Source of the DNA: CAYFVU01 sp964346645 | GTDB taxonomy: Bacteria > Spirochaetota > Spirochaetia > DSM-16054 > Sediminispirochaetaceae | Reading direction: 5' to 3' | DNA length: 14,969 nt | Assembly (NCBI GenBank): GCA_964346645.1 | Contig: CAYFVU010000088.1 | Coordinates: forward strand, 1 to 14,969 | Shown: piece by piece, positions 8,310 to 14,827 of the stretch | How positions within the stretch are numbered: position 1 is the stretch's first letter | Layout of the letters: each line of letters opens with the position of its first letter | Made by a program: the position numbers and the translations under genes | Notes under the pieces: generated by a model | Seen by the model: only the letters and a program-made list of their open reading frames with translations | Told to the model about the DNA's origin: nothing | Databases searched by the model: none

Positions 8310-8337
8310 AATATAAGTATTATTATCAGGTATTCAA
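8310..8337 (-). promoter_or_regulatory. probable promoter of the barrel/lipoprotein operon
   Basis: Reading the minus strand, TTGAAT (8337-8332) and TATATT (8315-8310) are separated by 16 bp. Transcription would start near 8303, giving a leader of about 40 nt that includes the strong AAGGAGGT. The spacer is A/T-rich in a GC-rich context. Confidence 0.5.
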
Positions 8338-8338
8338 G

Positions 8339-8380
8339 CTATTATGACTAATTTTGTAATTATTTTTTGTGGCTATGACT
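8339..8380 (-). promoter_or_regulatory. A/T-rich tract bounded by two AGTCATA sites upstream of the operon promoter
   Basis: TATGACT occurs at 8343-8349 and again at 8374-8380, 31 bp apart (about three helical turns). Both copies are preceded by GCTAT-like sequence. Between them is an A/T-rich stretch with a T6 run. The block lies immediately upstream of the -35 box, so it may be an UP element or a pair of activator sites. Confidence 0.3.
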
Positions 8381-8438
8381 GCTTCGTGAGCACGAGGGTA
8401 TACAGCCTGCTCGGACGAGTCCCACCCGTCCCGGGTGA

Positions 8439-8723
8439 TCATAGTCCGCATGAGCGTGAGATAGAGGCCTGCGCGTAATAGCCCTCCCGCAGGCCGAGCT
8501 CTCGCAGAAGCGGGAGGAGCTCCTTTCTACGTTAGGGAAACGGCAGATAGGTTTCCTGAACCATGATGATGTCGACGCCGCAGTCGAGCTGTCCTCGTGC
8601 CAGCCGAGCCGTGTACTCCCGGCCCGTGTGCTCGTGTCCGAGTATTACCCGTCTCACCGTCGAGAGCGCCCTCGCCTTCGACAACAAGACCGCGGTGGTC
8701 GAACTGACCGGTTCGGTTATTAA
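8439..8723 (-). pseudogene. decayed coding remnant with in-frame stop, family not recognised
   Basis: The 541-bp gap between the hydroxylase gene (8803) and the barrel gene (8261) contains no intact gene. On the minus strand one frame runs from just after TAG (8726-8724) for 63 codons, including RRVILGHEHTGREYTARLAR and CGVDIIMVQETYLPFP. It then meets TAA (8534-8532) and continues in the same frame for 30 codons (KELLPLLRELGLREGYYAQA, SISRSCGL) to TGA (8441-8439). Both halves have protein-like composition and the G/C-ending codons of neighbouring genes. There is no good start codon or ribosome binding site. A truncated gene with a nonsense mutation fits best. I cannot name the family. Chance coding-like sequence remains possible. 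Confidence 0.45.
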
Positions 8724-8761
8724 CTATCGATGATTAGCTATCGTCTGTTAGAATTGCAGAG

Positions 8762-8790
8762 GACCGGTCGTCGGCAGGTGCGGACCGGTC
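8762..8790. repeat. paired GACCGGTC palindromes downstream of the hydroxylase gene
   Basis: GGACCGGTC occurs at 8761-8769 and 8782-8790, 21 bp apart. Because each copy is palindromic, they can pair into an 8-bp hairpin with a 13-nt loop. A related TGACCGGTT lies at 8705-8713. The hairpin starts 12 nt past the hydroxylase stop on the minus strand, so it may end that transcript, although no U-tract follows in that direction. The two-turn spacing would also suit a protein-binding site. Confidence 0.4.
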
Positions 8791-8802
8791 AATTTTATGT
8801 CG

Positions 8803-9444
8803 CTACCGCGGCAGGGTTCGGAAGACTCTGTCCCACAACCGTGTGCTGATGCCGAAACGCAGCTCAGAATTCTCACCGTGGTGTCGCAGGTGGTGTACGC
8901 GCAACTCCTTCAAATGCTGCGTGTTCTTGAGCAGGTGATGAATGCTGTAGTGCAGCATGTCGTAGAAGAGGTAGCCGAAGACAAAACCTGCAAAGAAGGG
9001 ATTTATCAGCACCTCACGGCCGAAGATCGCTGAACCTGCCGTCAGAAAGATTCCGTAGAAGAGCGCCATAAGGGGTATGCTAGCCGGCAGCGGCAGCACG
9101 AGCCTGGTCTTGCACATCGGCTCTGCATGGTGAATACCGTGGAGGTAGAAGGCAATGTGTTTTCCCCGCTCGCTGCGTGGTGTGTAGTGCAGGACGAACC
9201 GGTGCAGCGTATACTCCGCAAAGGTCCAGAGAAACCATCCGAGAAGAAACGCCGCTGCCACCGATACCCCGGTGAGTGTCTCCCGTAACTGCCAGGTCCG
9301 GTTGCCTAAATAGACGATAACCATAGACCAGATCACCGCCACGGACAACGGGTTAATATGGGTGAACCACTCCAGCACATCGGATTCGAAAAGACGCGCG
9401 CAGTTACCGGCTCGAGCACCATGTGTCGACCTATCTTTTTCCAT
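8803..9444 (-). CDS. fatty acid hydroxylase / sterol desaturase-family membrane protein
   Basis: This is an integral membrane di-iron oxygenase of the fatty acid hydroxylase superfamily, about 213 residues. It carries the family's histidine clusters (numbered from the ATG at 9444): HRFVLH (81-86), HGIHH (102-106), HYSIHH (165-170) and HHLRHH (184-189). Hydrophobic segments lie around 34-48, 59-78, 116-141 and 146-164. The layout resembles the catalytic domain of FA2H/Scs7-type 2-hydroxylases without the cytochrome b5 domain. The likely role is hydroxylation of a membrane lipid acyl chain using O2, though the substrate cannot be read from sequence. ATG 9444 is chosen because GGAG lies 6 nt upstream and the predicted transcription start is near 9456. 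An in-frame ATG at 9456 has no ribosome binding site. It is a single-gene unit separated from yhaN by 133 bp. Confidence 0.85.
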   Translation of the reverse strand: MEKDRSTHGARAGNCARLFESDVLEWFTHINPLSVAVIWSMVIVYLGNRTWQLRETLTGVSVAAAFLLGWFLWTFAEYTLHRFVLHYTPRSERGKHIAFYLHGIHHAEPMCKTRLVLPLPASIPLMALFYGIFLTAGSAIFGREVLINPFFAGFVFGYLFYDMLHYSIHHLLKNTQHLKELRVHHLRHHGENSELRFGISTRLWDRVFRTLPR

Positions 9445-9462
9445 CTCTCGCTCCATGCCATA

Positions 9463-9491
9463 GATATAAGTAAAAATGAAGCCGAAAGCAA
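9463..9491 (-). promoter_or_regulatory. probable promoter of the hydroxylase gene
   Basis: On the minus strand, TTGCTT (9491-9486) and TATATC (9468-9463) are separated by 17 bp. Transcription would begin near 9456, which leaves the GGAG before ATG 9444 in the leader. The rest of the 9445-9577 gap holds only a weak TACGAA/TTCGTA dyad. Confidence 0.4.
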
Positions 9492-9577
9492 GAGCAAGAG
9501 CGAGGGGCCGCTACCATACCCATTACGAACGACAACGGAGAATTCGTAGGAGTTCTTTCGATTTGACGCATGCTATC

Positions 9578-12500
9578 TCAGGAAAACACACGCTCCAGCA
9601 TGGCTGCTGCCTCGTTCCGGTCCAATTGCCTCAGGTTCGATATGCGCGCCTGGAGTCGAGCCCGCAGCTCCTCGGGGGCATATGGCTCCCTGGTGCTGAG
9701 ATAGCCCTCATCTTGCAGGTACTCCTCGAGTTGCTCCAGCTTGTTCCTTTGAAACTTGGGGATCTCGGCCACCCGTGCTAAAAGACGTTCCGGGACTCCG
9801 CCGACCTCGCGGTGAATCTCTCGCACCTGCTTCATGAAGCGCTCGGTCACCGCCCCGGATTCCTCTACCGCATGAATCGGCACCGGGACGCTCCTGCCGA
9901 TCCGGTAGAGGCGCACCGCCTCCCTCAGGAGCTCGACCTTCTCGTGCAGCACAGCAGAAAAATTCTCCGGTAATCCGTCGACTACACCCTCGCTCTCCAC
10001 GTAGGTCTGCAACTGTCCCACTCGGTCTATCGAGCGCTCCGCCGCGCGGTAGATGAGCTCCGGCTCCTCTATCACATACCAGATGTGCATCGACTCCACC
10101 GGCTCGGTGAGGGGCTCGTAGCGGGGCACCTCCAGTGCCTCGCCGTATTCTGCGTGGCTCAGACCCTGCGGCTTCGCCACAAAGGAGGAGAAACTGAATA
10201 TTACATCACCGTCTTCTCCTCCTCCGCCTTCTCCATCAGCGCCGCCCTCGCCTCTTCTCGGTTCCGTTGCGAGCGGCCGCTCCGACGTCGACCGCAGAGG
10301 CGTGATGCGGTAGTCCACACTCCCCTCGTCCTCCTCCAGCACCTGCCGCCAGCGGGCCACCTCGTCGCCCTGCGCGGTGAAGTAGAAGACCTGCCGCCCC
10401 TCCTCGGCTATGCGGATGAGCGTTTTGATAATGAGGCGGGCCCGCTCGTCATCGCTGTTCGCCAGCACCTCGTCGACGAAGAGGGGAAGTTTCATCCCCT
10501 GCTCGCCGCGGCTCAGAAATGCAACCCGAACGGCAAGCAGCAGTTGAATGCGAGTTCCGGAGGAGAGCTGGTCGAGAAGGAGGCTCTTTCCTCTTGCATT
10601 GTCCACCGCACGAAAGGAGGGCCTTTCCAAATCGGCCGAATCATCCAGCTCCAAGCTGAAAAGGCCGAGGGTCAGCCGCTCGAACAGGCGCCCGGCCTCG
10701 CGGAAGACCTTCGGGCGGTCGCGATGGCGCACCCGTTCCTTGAGATTTTTCACGAGGGAGTCGACCACTAGGGCCTCGAAATTTCGGTCCCTCCGGGAGG
10801 CAAGCTGCTGCGCGGCGGCATCGTACTCGGCGAGCGCCGCCTCGATTTCTCCCCTGCCCTTCTCGTTCTTCAGATTCGTCTCTATCTCCGTGATCCTCCC
10901 GAGGGTCTGCTCGAGCTTCTCCGCCTGTTCTGTATACTCCTCCCGCAGGGACTCGATCGCATCGAGCTTCTCCTCCAACATCTCCTCCCGGAAGGACTCG
11001 CTGTCGCGCAGCTCCCGCAGCACTGCCTCGCGGTCCCGGCCGCAGTCCCGCAGATCCCGGCTCAGCTCCCGGTAGCGCGGCAGCTGCTCTTCCCACTGCC
11101 GCAGCAACTCGAGCGGCGCCTCCTCTTCTTCGATGCCGAGCCGACTGTACAGCTTTCTGAGCTTCTCCCGCTCCTGTTTCGACCTCCGCTCTTTCTCCTC
11201 TTTCCGCTCGCGGGCCTGCCCGAGCTTGGAGGTGAGCTCACGGTATCTCGCGTAGCGCTCGTTCAGCTGTTTGAGCAGCGCCGTTGCCGTTTCCACATCC
11301 TCGAGTTCAATAACCTCTTGCTGGGGCCCAGCCCACGGCGACCACTGCTCCTGCAGCTCCGAGAGCGTCCTCCGGATCTCCTCGTCTTTACGCCTCCTCC
11401 CGGCCTCCGCTGCGCTCTTATCTTCCAGGGCGCGGCTGAGGCGTGCCGCCTCGTCGATGAGCCAGCTCAGTCCGTACTCTTCATCGAGGAAGTCGGGCAG
11501 CGCGCCGAGCTCCCCGCGGAGCCGATTCCAGGAGCGGCGGTACTCCTGCTGTTTTTTCTCCTCCTCCTCTCGGTCCTTCTCGAGCTCATCGCGCCTGCGC
11601 TGTATCTCCCGAAGGTATGTCTCGTCGCCGAGTCGCAGCGCCAGCGCTTCCAGTGTCGTGAGAGCCGACTCCTCGTCCCAATTCTCTGGGATAAACTCCT
11701 TCAGGCCGAGCTGCTCGTAGCGCTCGATCAGTTTTTTCAGAGAGGGCCTCGCCTGTACCTGTACGAAGGCGATGAGAAAGCAGATGCCGCCGGCGGCTCC
11801 CAGGACCAACCCGGCGGGCGGATGGAAGAGAACCGTAGCGAGTCCGGCCACTAAGGCAAGAACCGCCGCGAGGGTCAGACGGACGGAGTACCCGCGGTGG
11901 AAGCCGGCGAGCAGGTCTACGAGGCTCCGGAGGGCCCGTTTCATGGTATCGTCATCGTAGGCGGGCTCTCTCTCGGGCAGACGCTTCAGCTGTTCGCCTA
12001 CCGCCTTCGAGGCCGCCCGTAGATCTTCGGCCCTTCGGCTGAGCTCCTTCACCTGTGTAAGGTCGGCCGCCTTCAGCCCCTGCCAATCGGCCGACTCCAG
12101 TGCTCTGCCGAGGTCCCGGTAGCGCTCCTCGACCTTGGACTCGGCCTCCGAAACTCTGGAGTCATACTGCCGCCGCTCGTTGAGTCGCTGCTTCAGTCCC
12201 TCCACCTTTTCCTGCCAAACATCGAGGCGGGTCTCGAAATCCTCCGGAGGATCGAATGAGAGCTCAGCCAGCTCCGAGCTGAGCTCCCCTATAACGCGGT
12301 CTTCCGCCTCCAGCTCGCTCTTCAGCTCGGAGATGCGCTGCTCAGACTCCCGGGCCTGTCCGGCATCATTCTCGGTAAAGCGTTCGAGAGTGCCGGGATA
12401 GTCGGAGATCTCTGCCTCGAGCTCCTCTATTCGGCGGCTGTGCTTCTTGTAGGTCTCCAGACGAGCGTAGAGATCCCGTAAGCGCCCTGCCTCTCGTTCC

Positions 12501-13102
12501 TCCCCCTCTGTGCGCCTCAGCTCACCGAGTTCGCGCTCCTGCTCCTGCAGTTCTCCCTCGTGGGCGCGCAGCTCCCGAAGCCTCTTCTTGGCCCTTTCGA
12601 ATCGCTTGTACTCGGAGATGCTCTTTGGCTTGATCGAAGAGTCTGCTCCGGCTTCTTCCGCCGCGGCGTCGATGTCGAAGCCGCCTACCGACTCCCTTCG
12701 GATCAGCTCGGCGAAATCCTCGTTCTCGTTGTCGGCCTGAAGGAGCTCGTGGAGGGCGAGATTGTAACGCGGCTGCACCTCCGGGGCGAGGAATGCCTCC
12801 GGCCGGCTTGCCTCGGATCCGCTTAACTGGTAGCTCACGCGGCCCCGCTCGTACTCGGCGAACCACCCGCTGCCGTCGATATCGAGCTTCGCATCCACGT
12901 GGGTACGCCGGTTGTAGCTGTTCCTCCCCTCGGCCTGAGGCCAGAGGAGCAGCTGCATCGCCCGTGCGGCGGTGGTCTTTCCCGCCGCATTAGGACCGTA
13001 AATGATGTTGATACGCGAATCGAGCTTCTTGAGGGAAAAGCCGCCCTGCTCGAATCCGGGAGCGCTGTGTATCGAAAGCTGTGTGTATTTGAGGGTACTC
13101 AT
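9578..13102 (-). CDS. yhaN: YhaN-like SMC/Rad50-type ATPase with membrane hairpin and C-terminal extension
   Basis: This is an 1174-residue AAA/ABC-type ATPase of the SbcC/Rad50/YhaN group, probably the ATPase partner of the upstream nuclease in DNA end processing. Walker A is GPNAAGKT (36-43). The signature motif LSSGTRIQ (846-853) and Walker B LPLFVDEVL (872-880; Asp877, Glu878) lie near the far end. Between them are long charged coiled coils (about 160-400 and 450-800). They are interrupted by two hydrophobic helices (405-426, 429-448), as in YhaN proteins, so the hinge region may sit in the membrane. No zinc-hook CxxC is present. After Walker B a Gly/Glu linker (about 940-966) leads to a mostly helical extension of about 210 residues that I do not recognise. 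The ATG lies 13 nt past the yhaO stop with only a weak GAGG site, which suggests coupling. The family call is strong; the DNA role is from homology. Confidence 0.88.
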   Translation of the reverse strand: MSTLKYTQLSIHSAPGFEQGGFSLKKLDSRINIIYGPNAAGKTTAARAMQLLLWPQAEGRNSYNRRTHVDAKLDIDGSGWFAEYERGRVSYQLSGSEASRPEAFLAPEVQPRYNLALHELLQADNENEDFAELIRRESVGGFDIDAAAEEAGADSSIKPKSISEYKRFERAKKRLRELRAHEGELQEQERELGELRRTEGEEREAGRLRDLYARLETYKKHSRRIEELEAEISDYPGTLERFTENDAGQARESEQRISELKSELEAEDRVIGELSSELAELSFDPPEDFETRLDVWQEKVEGLKQRLNERRQYDSRVSEAESKVEERYRDLGRALESADWQGLKAADLTQVKELSRRAEDLRAASKAVGEQLKRLPEREPAYDDDTMKRALRSLVDLLAGFHRGYSVRLTLAAVLALVAGLATVLFHPPAGLVLGAAGGICFLIAFVQVQARPSLKKLIERYEQLGLKEFIPENWDEESALTTLEALALRLGDETYLREIQRRRDELEKDREEEEKKQQEYRRSWNRLRGELGALPDFLDEEYGLSWLIDEAARLSRALEDKSAAEAGRRRKDEEIRRTLSELQEQWSPWAGPQQEVIELEDVETATALLKQLNERYARYRELTSKLGQARERKEEKERRSKQEREKLRKLYSRLGIEEEEAPLELLRQWEEQLPRYRELSRDLRDCGRDREAVLRELRDSESFREEMLEEKLDAIESLREEYTEQAEKLEQTLGRITEIETNLKNEKGRGEIEAALAEYDAAAQQLASRRDRNFEALVVDSLVKNLKERVRHRDRPKVFREAGRLFERLTLGLFSLELDDSADLERPSFRAVDNARGKSLLLDQLSSGTRIQLLLAVRVAFLSRGEQGMKLPLFVDEVLANSDDERARLIIKTLIRIAEEGRQVFYFTAQGDEVARWRQVLEEDEGSVDYRITPLRSTSERPLATEPRRGEGGADGEGGGGEDGDVIFSFSSFVAKPQGLSHAEYGEALEVPRYEPLTEPVESMHIWYVIEEPELIYRAAERSIDRVGQLQTYVESEGVVDGLPENFSAVLHEKVELLREAVRLYRIGRSVPVPIHAVEESGAVTERFMKQVREIHREVGGVPERLLARVAEIPKFQRNKLEQLEEYLQDEGYLSTREPYAPEELRARLQARISNLRQLDRNEAAAMLERVFS

Positions 13103-13115
13103 AAGCCTGCGCCTC

Positions 13116-14510
13116 TCATGATCTCTGGCTGAGCAGGATATCGAGCAGGCGGTAGGCCTGCTCCTCCAAGATCGCTACCGGGCTGCTCTGTTCCGGTCCG
13201 GCTGTTGTTCCCGCCGGGCCGATTGTACCCGGCTCTCCTGCCGTCTCCACCTCTTGTGCCGGCAGAGGATACGCATCGCCGATCTCCATGTATGCGGTGC
13301 TGTTCGCAACGTTCTTCCGCAGTTCGGCGATCTCCTGCAGCATACGCCTGGCGAAGTCGTCGTCTGCCCCGCTTCCGCGCAGCGCGAGGATGAGGGCGGC
13401 GAGCTCGGCATCGGGCCCCTTCCCCGCAGCAATCCGCTCGAGGTCGTCGATCGGCGGCCGGCAGCGGTTCTCCACCTCGAGGAGGTGATACATGCGTCCG
13501 GCTATCTCCATGCTGCGGGCTTGCTCGGCATCTCCTCCGGCCCCGGCAAGCGATTCGGGAGCCTGCGCAAAACGTGCCCTGCCCTGCAGCCGAAGCCTGA
13601 GCCCCACGTGCCGCACCGTCTCCAGCTCACTGCTTTTCTCCCCGTCGAAACGTCGTATCTGCTCGCTTACTCTTCCCTGCAGGTCGGCAAGCGGGACCGG
13701 CTCCTCTTCGTCAAGTTCCAGCTCCATCGTCTCGAATCGCACCGGCGAAAGGACCTGCTGCGATATACGGATGTCGTGCTTCGAGCGAAGCTCTACCAGC
13801 AGGGGGCCATGAGGTCCTGTCTCCCGCGGTGAGAAGCTGTGGGGCGAGCCGGTGTACCTGACCTCCGGATCCGAGGCGCGCAGCACCTCCGGCTTGTGGA
13901 TGTGCCCGAGCAGCCAGAGATCGGCGGTGCCGGCAAAATCATCGGGCGAGACAGGCGCATAGTGTGAGGCACCTGCCCCGATCCGGCTGCCGGCCCCGAC
14001 ATCCGCGTGGAGCAGCCCGATAACCGGCGCTTCCCTCCGCCAATCGATTTCGCATTCGGCAAACGGATCGGCCTCGTGGTGCCTGGACGGAAAGGACCAG
14101 CCGACAAGATCGACCTGTCCGCCCTCAGACTCCGATTCGAGCCGGTACTCCTCCCACCTTCCCCCTTCGCCGAGTATGCGGATCTTTTCCCTCGTCTGTT
14201 CGGGAAGCCTAGAGGTAAAATCGGTCAGGGTGCTCCAGTCGTGATTGCCGGCGATCATCAGCACCTCTATCCCGTGCTCAGCCAGGCGGTTCAGCCCGGC
14301 CTCCAGCTGGCCGAAAGTCTCCAGATACTTGTTCTCCTCGTCGATGATGTCGCCGAGCAGCAGCAGTGCATCCACATTCCGGCGCAGCGCCGTGTCTACC
14401 AGCGCATTCCAGGTGCTGCCTGCCGAGAGCGCAGCCTCGTCATCTCCGACAGAGGGAAGGATGGTGCGCCGTCCGAGGTGGAGATCTGCGGTTGCGAGGA
14501 GGGTTATCAT
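13116..14510 (-). CDS. yhaO: YhaO-like metallophosphoesterase (SbcD/Mre11-type nuclease)
   Basis: This is a 464-residue calcineurin-like phosphoesterase of the SbcD/Mre11/YhaO group, a Mn-dependent DNA nuclease. The metal-binding motifs are complete and in order: TADLHLG (7-13; Asp9, His11), GDIIDE (53-58; Asp54), GNHD (88-91), LLHAD (166-170; His168) and GHIH (202-205). The first ~250 residues form the catalytic domain. The C-terminal ~200 residues hold an acidic stretch, helical segments and a Gly/Pro/Thr-rich linker before the final helix (446-464), as expected for the region that docks on the ATPase. AAGGAG (14526-14521) lies 10 nt before the ATG. It is the first gene of a two-gene operon with yhaN. 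The complex presumably cuts or trims broken or hairpinned DNA ends; a defence role against foreign DNA is possible but not shown. Confidence 0.9.
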   Translation of the reverse strand: MITLLATADLHLGRRTILPSVGDDEAALSAGSTWNALVDTALRRNVDALLLLGDIIDEENKYLETFGQLEAGLNRLAEHGIEVLMIAGNHDWSTLTDFTSRLPEQTREKIRILGEGGRWEEYRLESESEGGQVDLVGWSFPSRHHEADPFAECEIDWRREAPVIGLLHADVGAGSRIGAGASHYAPVSPDDFAGTADLWLLGHIHKPEVLRASDPEVRYTGSPHSFSPRETGPHGPLLVELRSKHDIRISQQVLSPVRFETMELELDEEEPVPLADLQGRVSEQIRRFDGEKSSELETVRHVGLRLRLQGRARFAQAPESLAGAGGDAEQARSMEIAGRMYHLLEVENRCRPPIDDLERIAAGKGPDAELAALILALRGSGADDDFARRMLQEIAELRKNVANSTAYMEIGDAYPLPAQEVETAGEPGTIGPAGTTAGPEQSSPVAILEEQAYRLLDILLSQRS

Positions 14511-14532
14511 CTTAATTGTGCTCCTTGTCCGT

Positions 14533-14561
14533 TGTATAGCATCGATTCTGCCATTGTGAAA
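14533..14561 (-). promoter_or_regulatory. probable promoter of yhaO-yhaN
   Basis: On the minus strand, TATACA (14538-14533) is preceded by TTTCAC (14561-14556, 17-bp spacer) or TTCACA (14560-14555, 16-bp spacer). Transcription would begin near 14526, right at the AAGGAG, giving a leader of about 16 nt. Confidence 0.45.
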
Positions 14562-14571
14562 TCGTCGTGCT

Positions 14572-14594
14572 CCTATGATATTAGCCTATGATAT
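14572..14594. repeat. tandem 10-bp direct repeat upstream of the yhaO promoter
   Basis: CCTATGATAT occurs at 14572-14581 and again at 14585-14594, with a 13-bp period. It lies 11 bp upstream of the -35 box of yhaO within the divergent intergenic region, where a regulator could bind. Confidence 0.4.
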
Positions 14595-14648
14595 CAGGAA
14601 TAGATACTTGTAGCCAATCACTAGTGCAATTCTGTTCATCTCACTTTT

Positions 14649-14668
14649 ACACAGAAATTGTTATGTGT
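14649..14668. promoter_or_regulatory. ACACA-N10-TGTGT dyad, candidate operator
   Basis: ACACA (14649-14653) and TGTGT (14664-14668) form a 20-bp inverted repeat with an A/T-rich centre, upstream of the folded leader of the oxidoreductase gene. The size suits a dimeric repressor. I could not find a convincing -35/-10 pair next to it. Confidence 0.3.
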
Positions 14669-14701
14669 CATTCCCGCATTCGTTTAGGTGATAGGAACTG
14701 G

Positions 14702-14808
14702 AGCAGAGGTTTCTTGGAGGTGGTGGCATGACAGAGAACACCGGACACTCGGCACAGAGTGGCGCCTCTGCTTTTTGATCACGAGGCTCTGGGTGAAGTC
14801 CAGACCTC
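14702..14808 (+). promoter_or_regulatory. structured leader with terminator-like stem, possible attenuator or riboswitch
   Basis: AGCAGAGG (14702-14709) pairs with CCTCTGCT (14765-14772), which is followed by T to 14776, as in an intrinsic terminator. Inside it, CACTC/GAGTG (14746-14750/14757-14761) makes a second stem. Downstream, GAGG-C-TCTGG (14783-14792) pairs with CCAGACCTC (14800-14808) around a GTGAAGT loop. CAGAG occurs three times (14704, 14732, 14755) and CTCTG twice (14766, 14787), so exclusive alternative pairings are possible. The oxidoreductase start follows within 20 nt. I recognise no known riboswitch class. An ordinary terminator of an upstream small RNA is the main alternative. 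Confidence 0.4.
14728..14778 (+). CDS. 16-codon leader ORF inside the folded leader
   Basis: ATG at 14728 is preceded by GGAGGT, 6 nt away, as good a ribosome binding site as those of the large genes here. It encodes MTENTGHSAQSGASAF and stops at TGA (14776-14778), within the T-run of the terminator-like stem. Translating ribosomes would cover the stem, so it could be a leader peptide coupling translation to read-through. No run of one amino acid marks it as a classic amino-acid attenuator, although Ser and Ala recur. It may be chance. Confidence 0.3.
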   Translation: MTENTGHSAQSGASAF

Positions 14809-14827
14809 ACTCACAGGAAGGGGGTAA

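Larger units (their letters stand above)
14511..14827. other. 317-bp divergent intergenic region
   Basis: This gap lies between yhaO (minus) and the oxidoreductase (plus). In order it holds the yhaO promoter (14533-14561), a tandem 10-bp repeat (14572-14594), an A/T-rich stretch, the ACACA/TGTGT dyad (14649-14668), and the folded leader with its 16-codon ORF (14702-14808). Nothing resembling a tRNA or mobile-element end is visible. Confidence 0.6.

Noticed and set aside
8412..8437. GGAC-GA-GTCC and CACCCG-TCC-CGGGTG hairpins, considered as a hammerhead ribozyme or small RNA
   Set aside because: The hammerhead core (CUGANGA and GAAA) is absent, and the stems are short and without a U-tract.
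8483..8517. CCTCCCGC/GCGGGAGG inverted repeat as a terminator
   Set aside because: The 19-nt loop and lack of a U-tract argue against it, and it falls inside the protein-like part of the gene remnant, where it can be explained by coding sequence.
9476..9781. Plus-strand frame starting in the hydroxylase/yhaN gap
   Set aside because: It has a basic, repetitive start (from AAGCAAGAGCAAGAGC) and runs mostly antisense to the end of yhaN, with no ribosome binding site or recognisable domain.
10085..10771. Long open frame on the plus strand opposite yhaN (and similar frames opposite the lipoprotein, kinase and yhaO)
   Set aside because: They are antisense to genes with clear family motifs, have low-complexity or Arg/Ser-rich translations, and arise from the GC-rich codon pattern of the real genes.
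9578..14510. yhaNO plus hydroxylase read as a new defence island
   Set aside because: The hydroxylase has its own promoter and no functional link. The nuclease/ATPase pair matches a known family, and no restriction, toxin, integrase or other defence gene is nearby.
14791..14807. GGTGAAGTCCAGACC-like stretch, considered as an RNase P RNA or cobalamin riboswitch piece
   Set aside because: Only a short resemblance to GAAAGTCC-type sequence; none of the other conserved elements of either RNA are present nearby.
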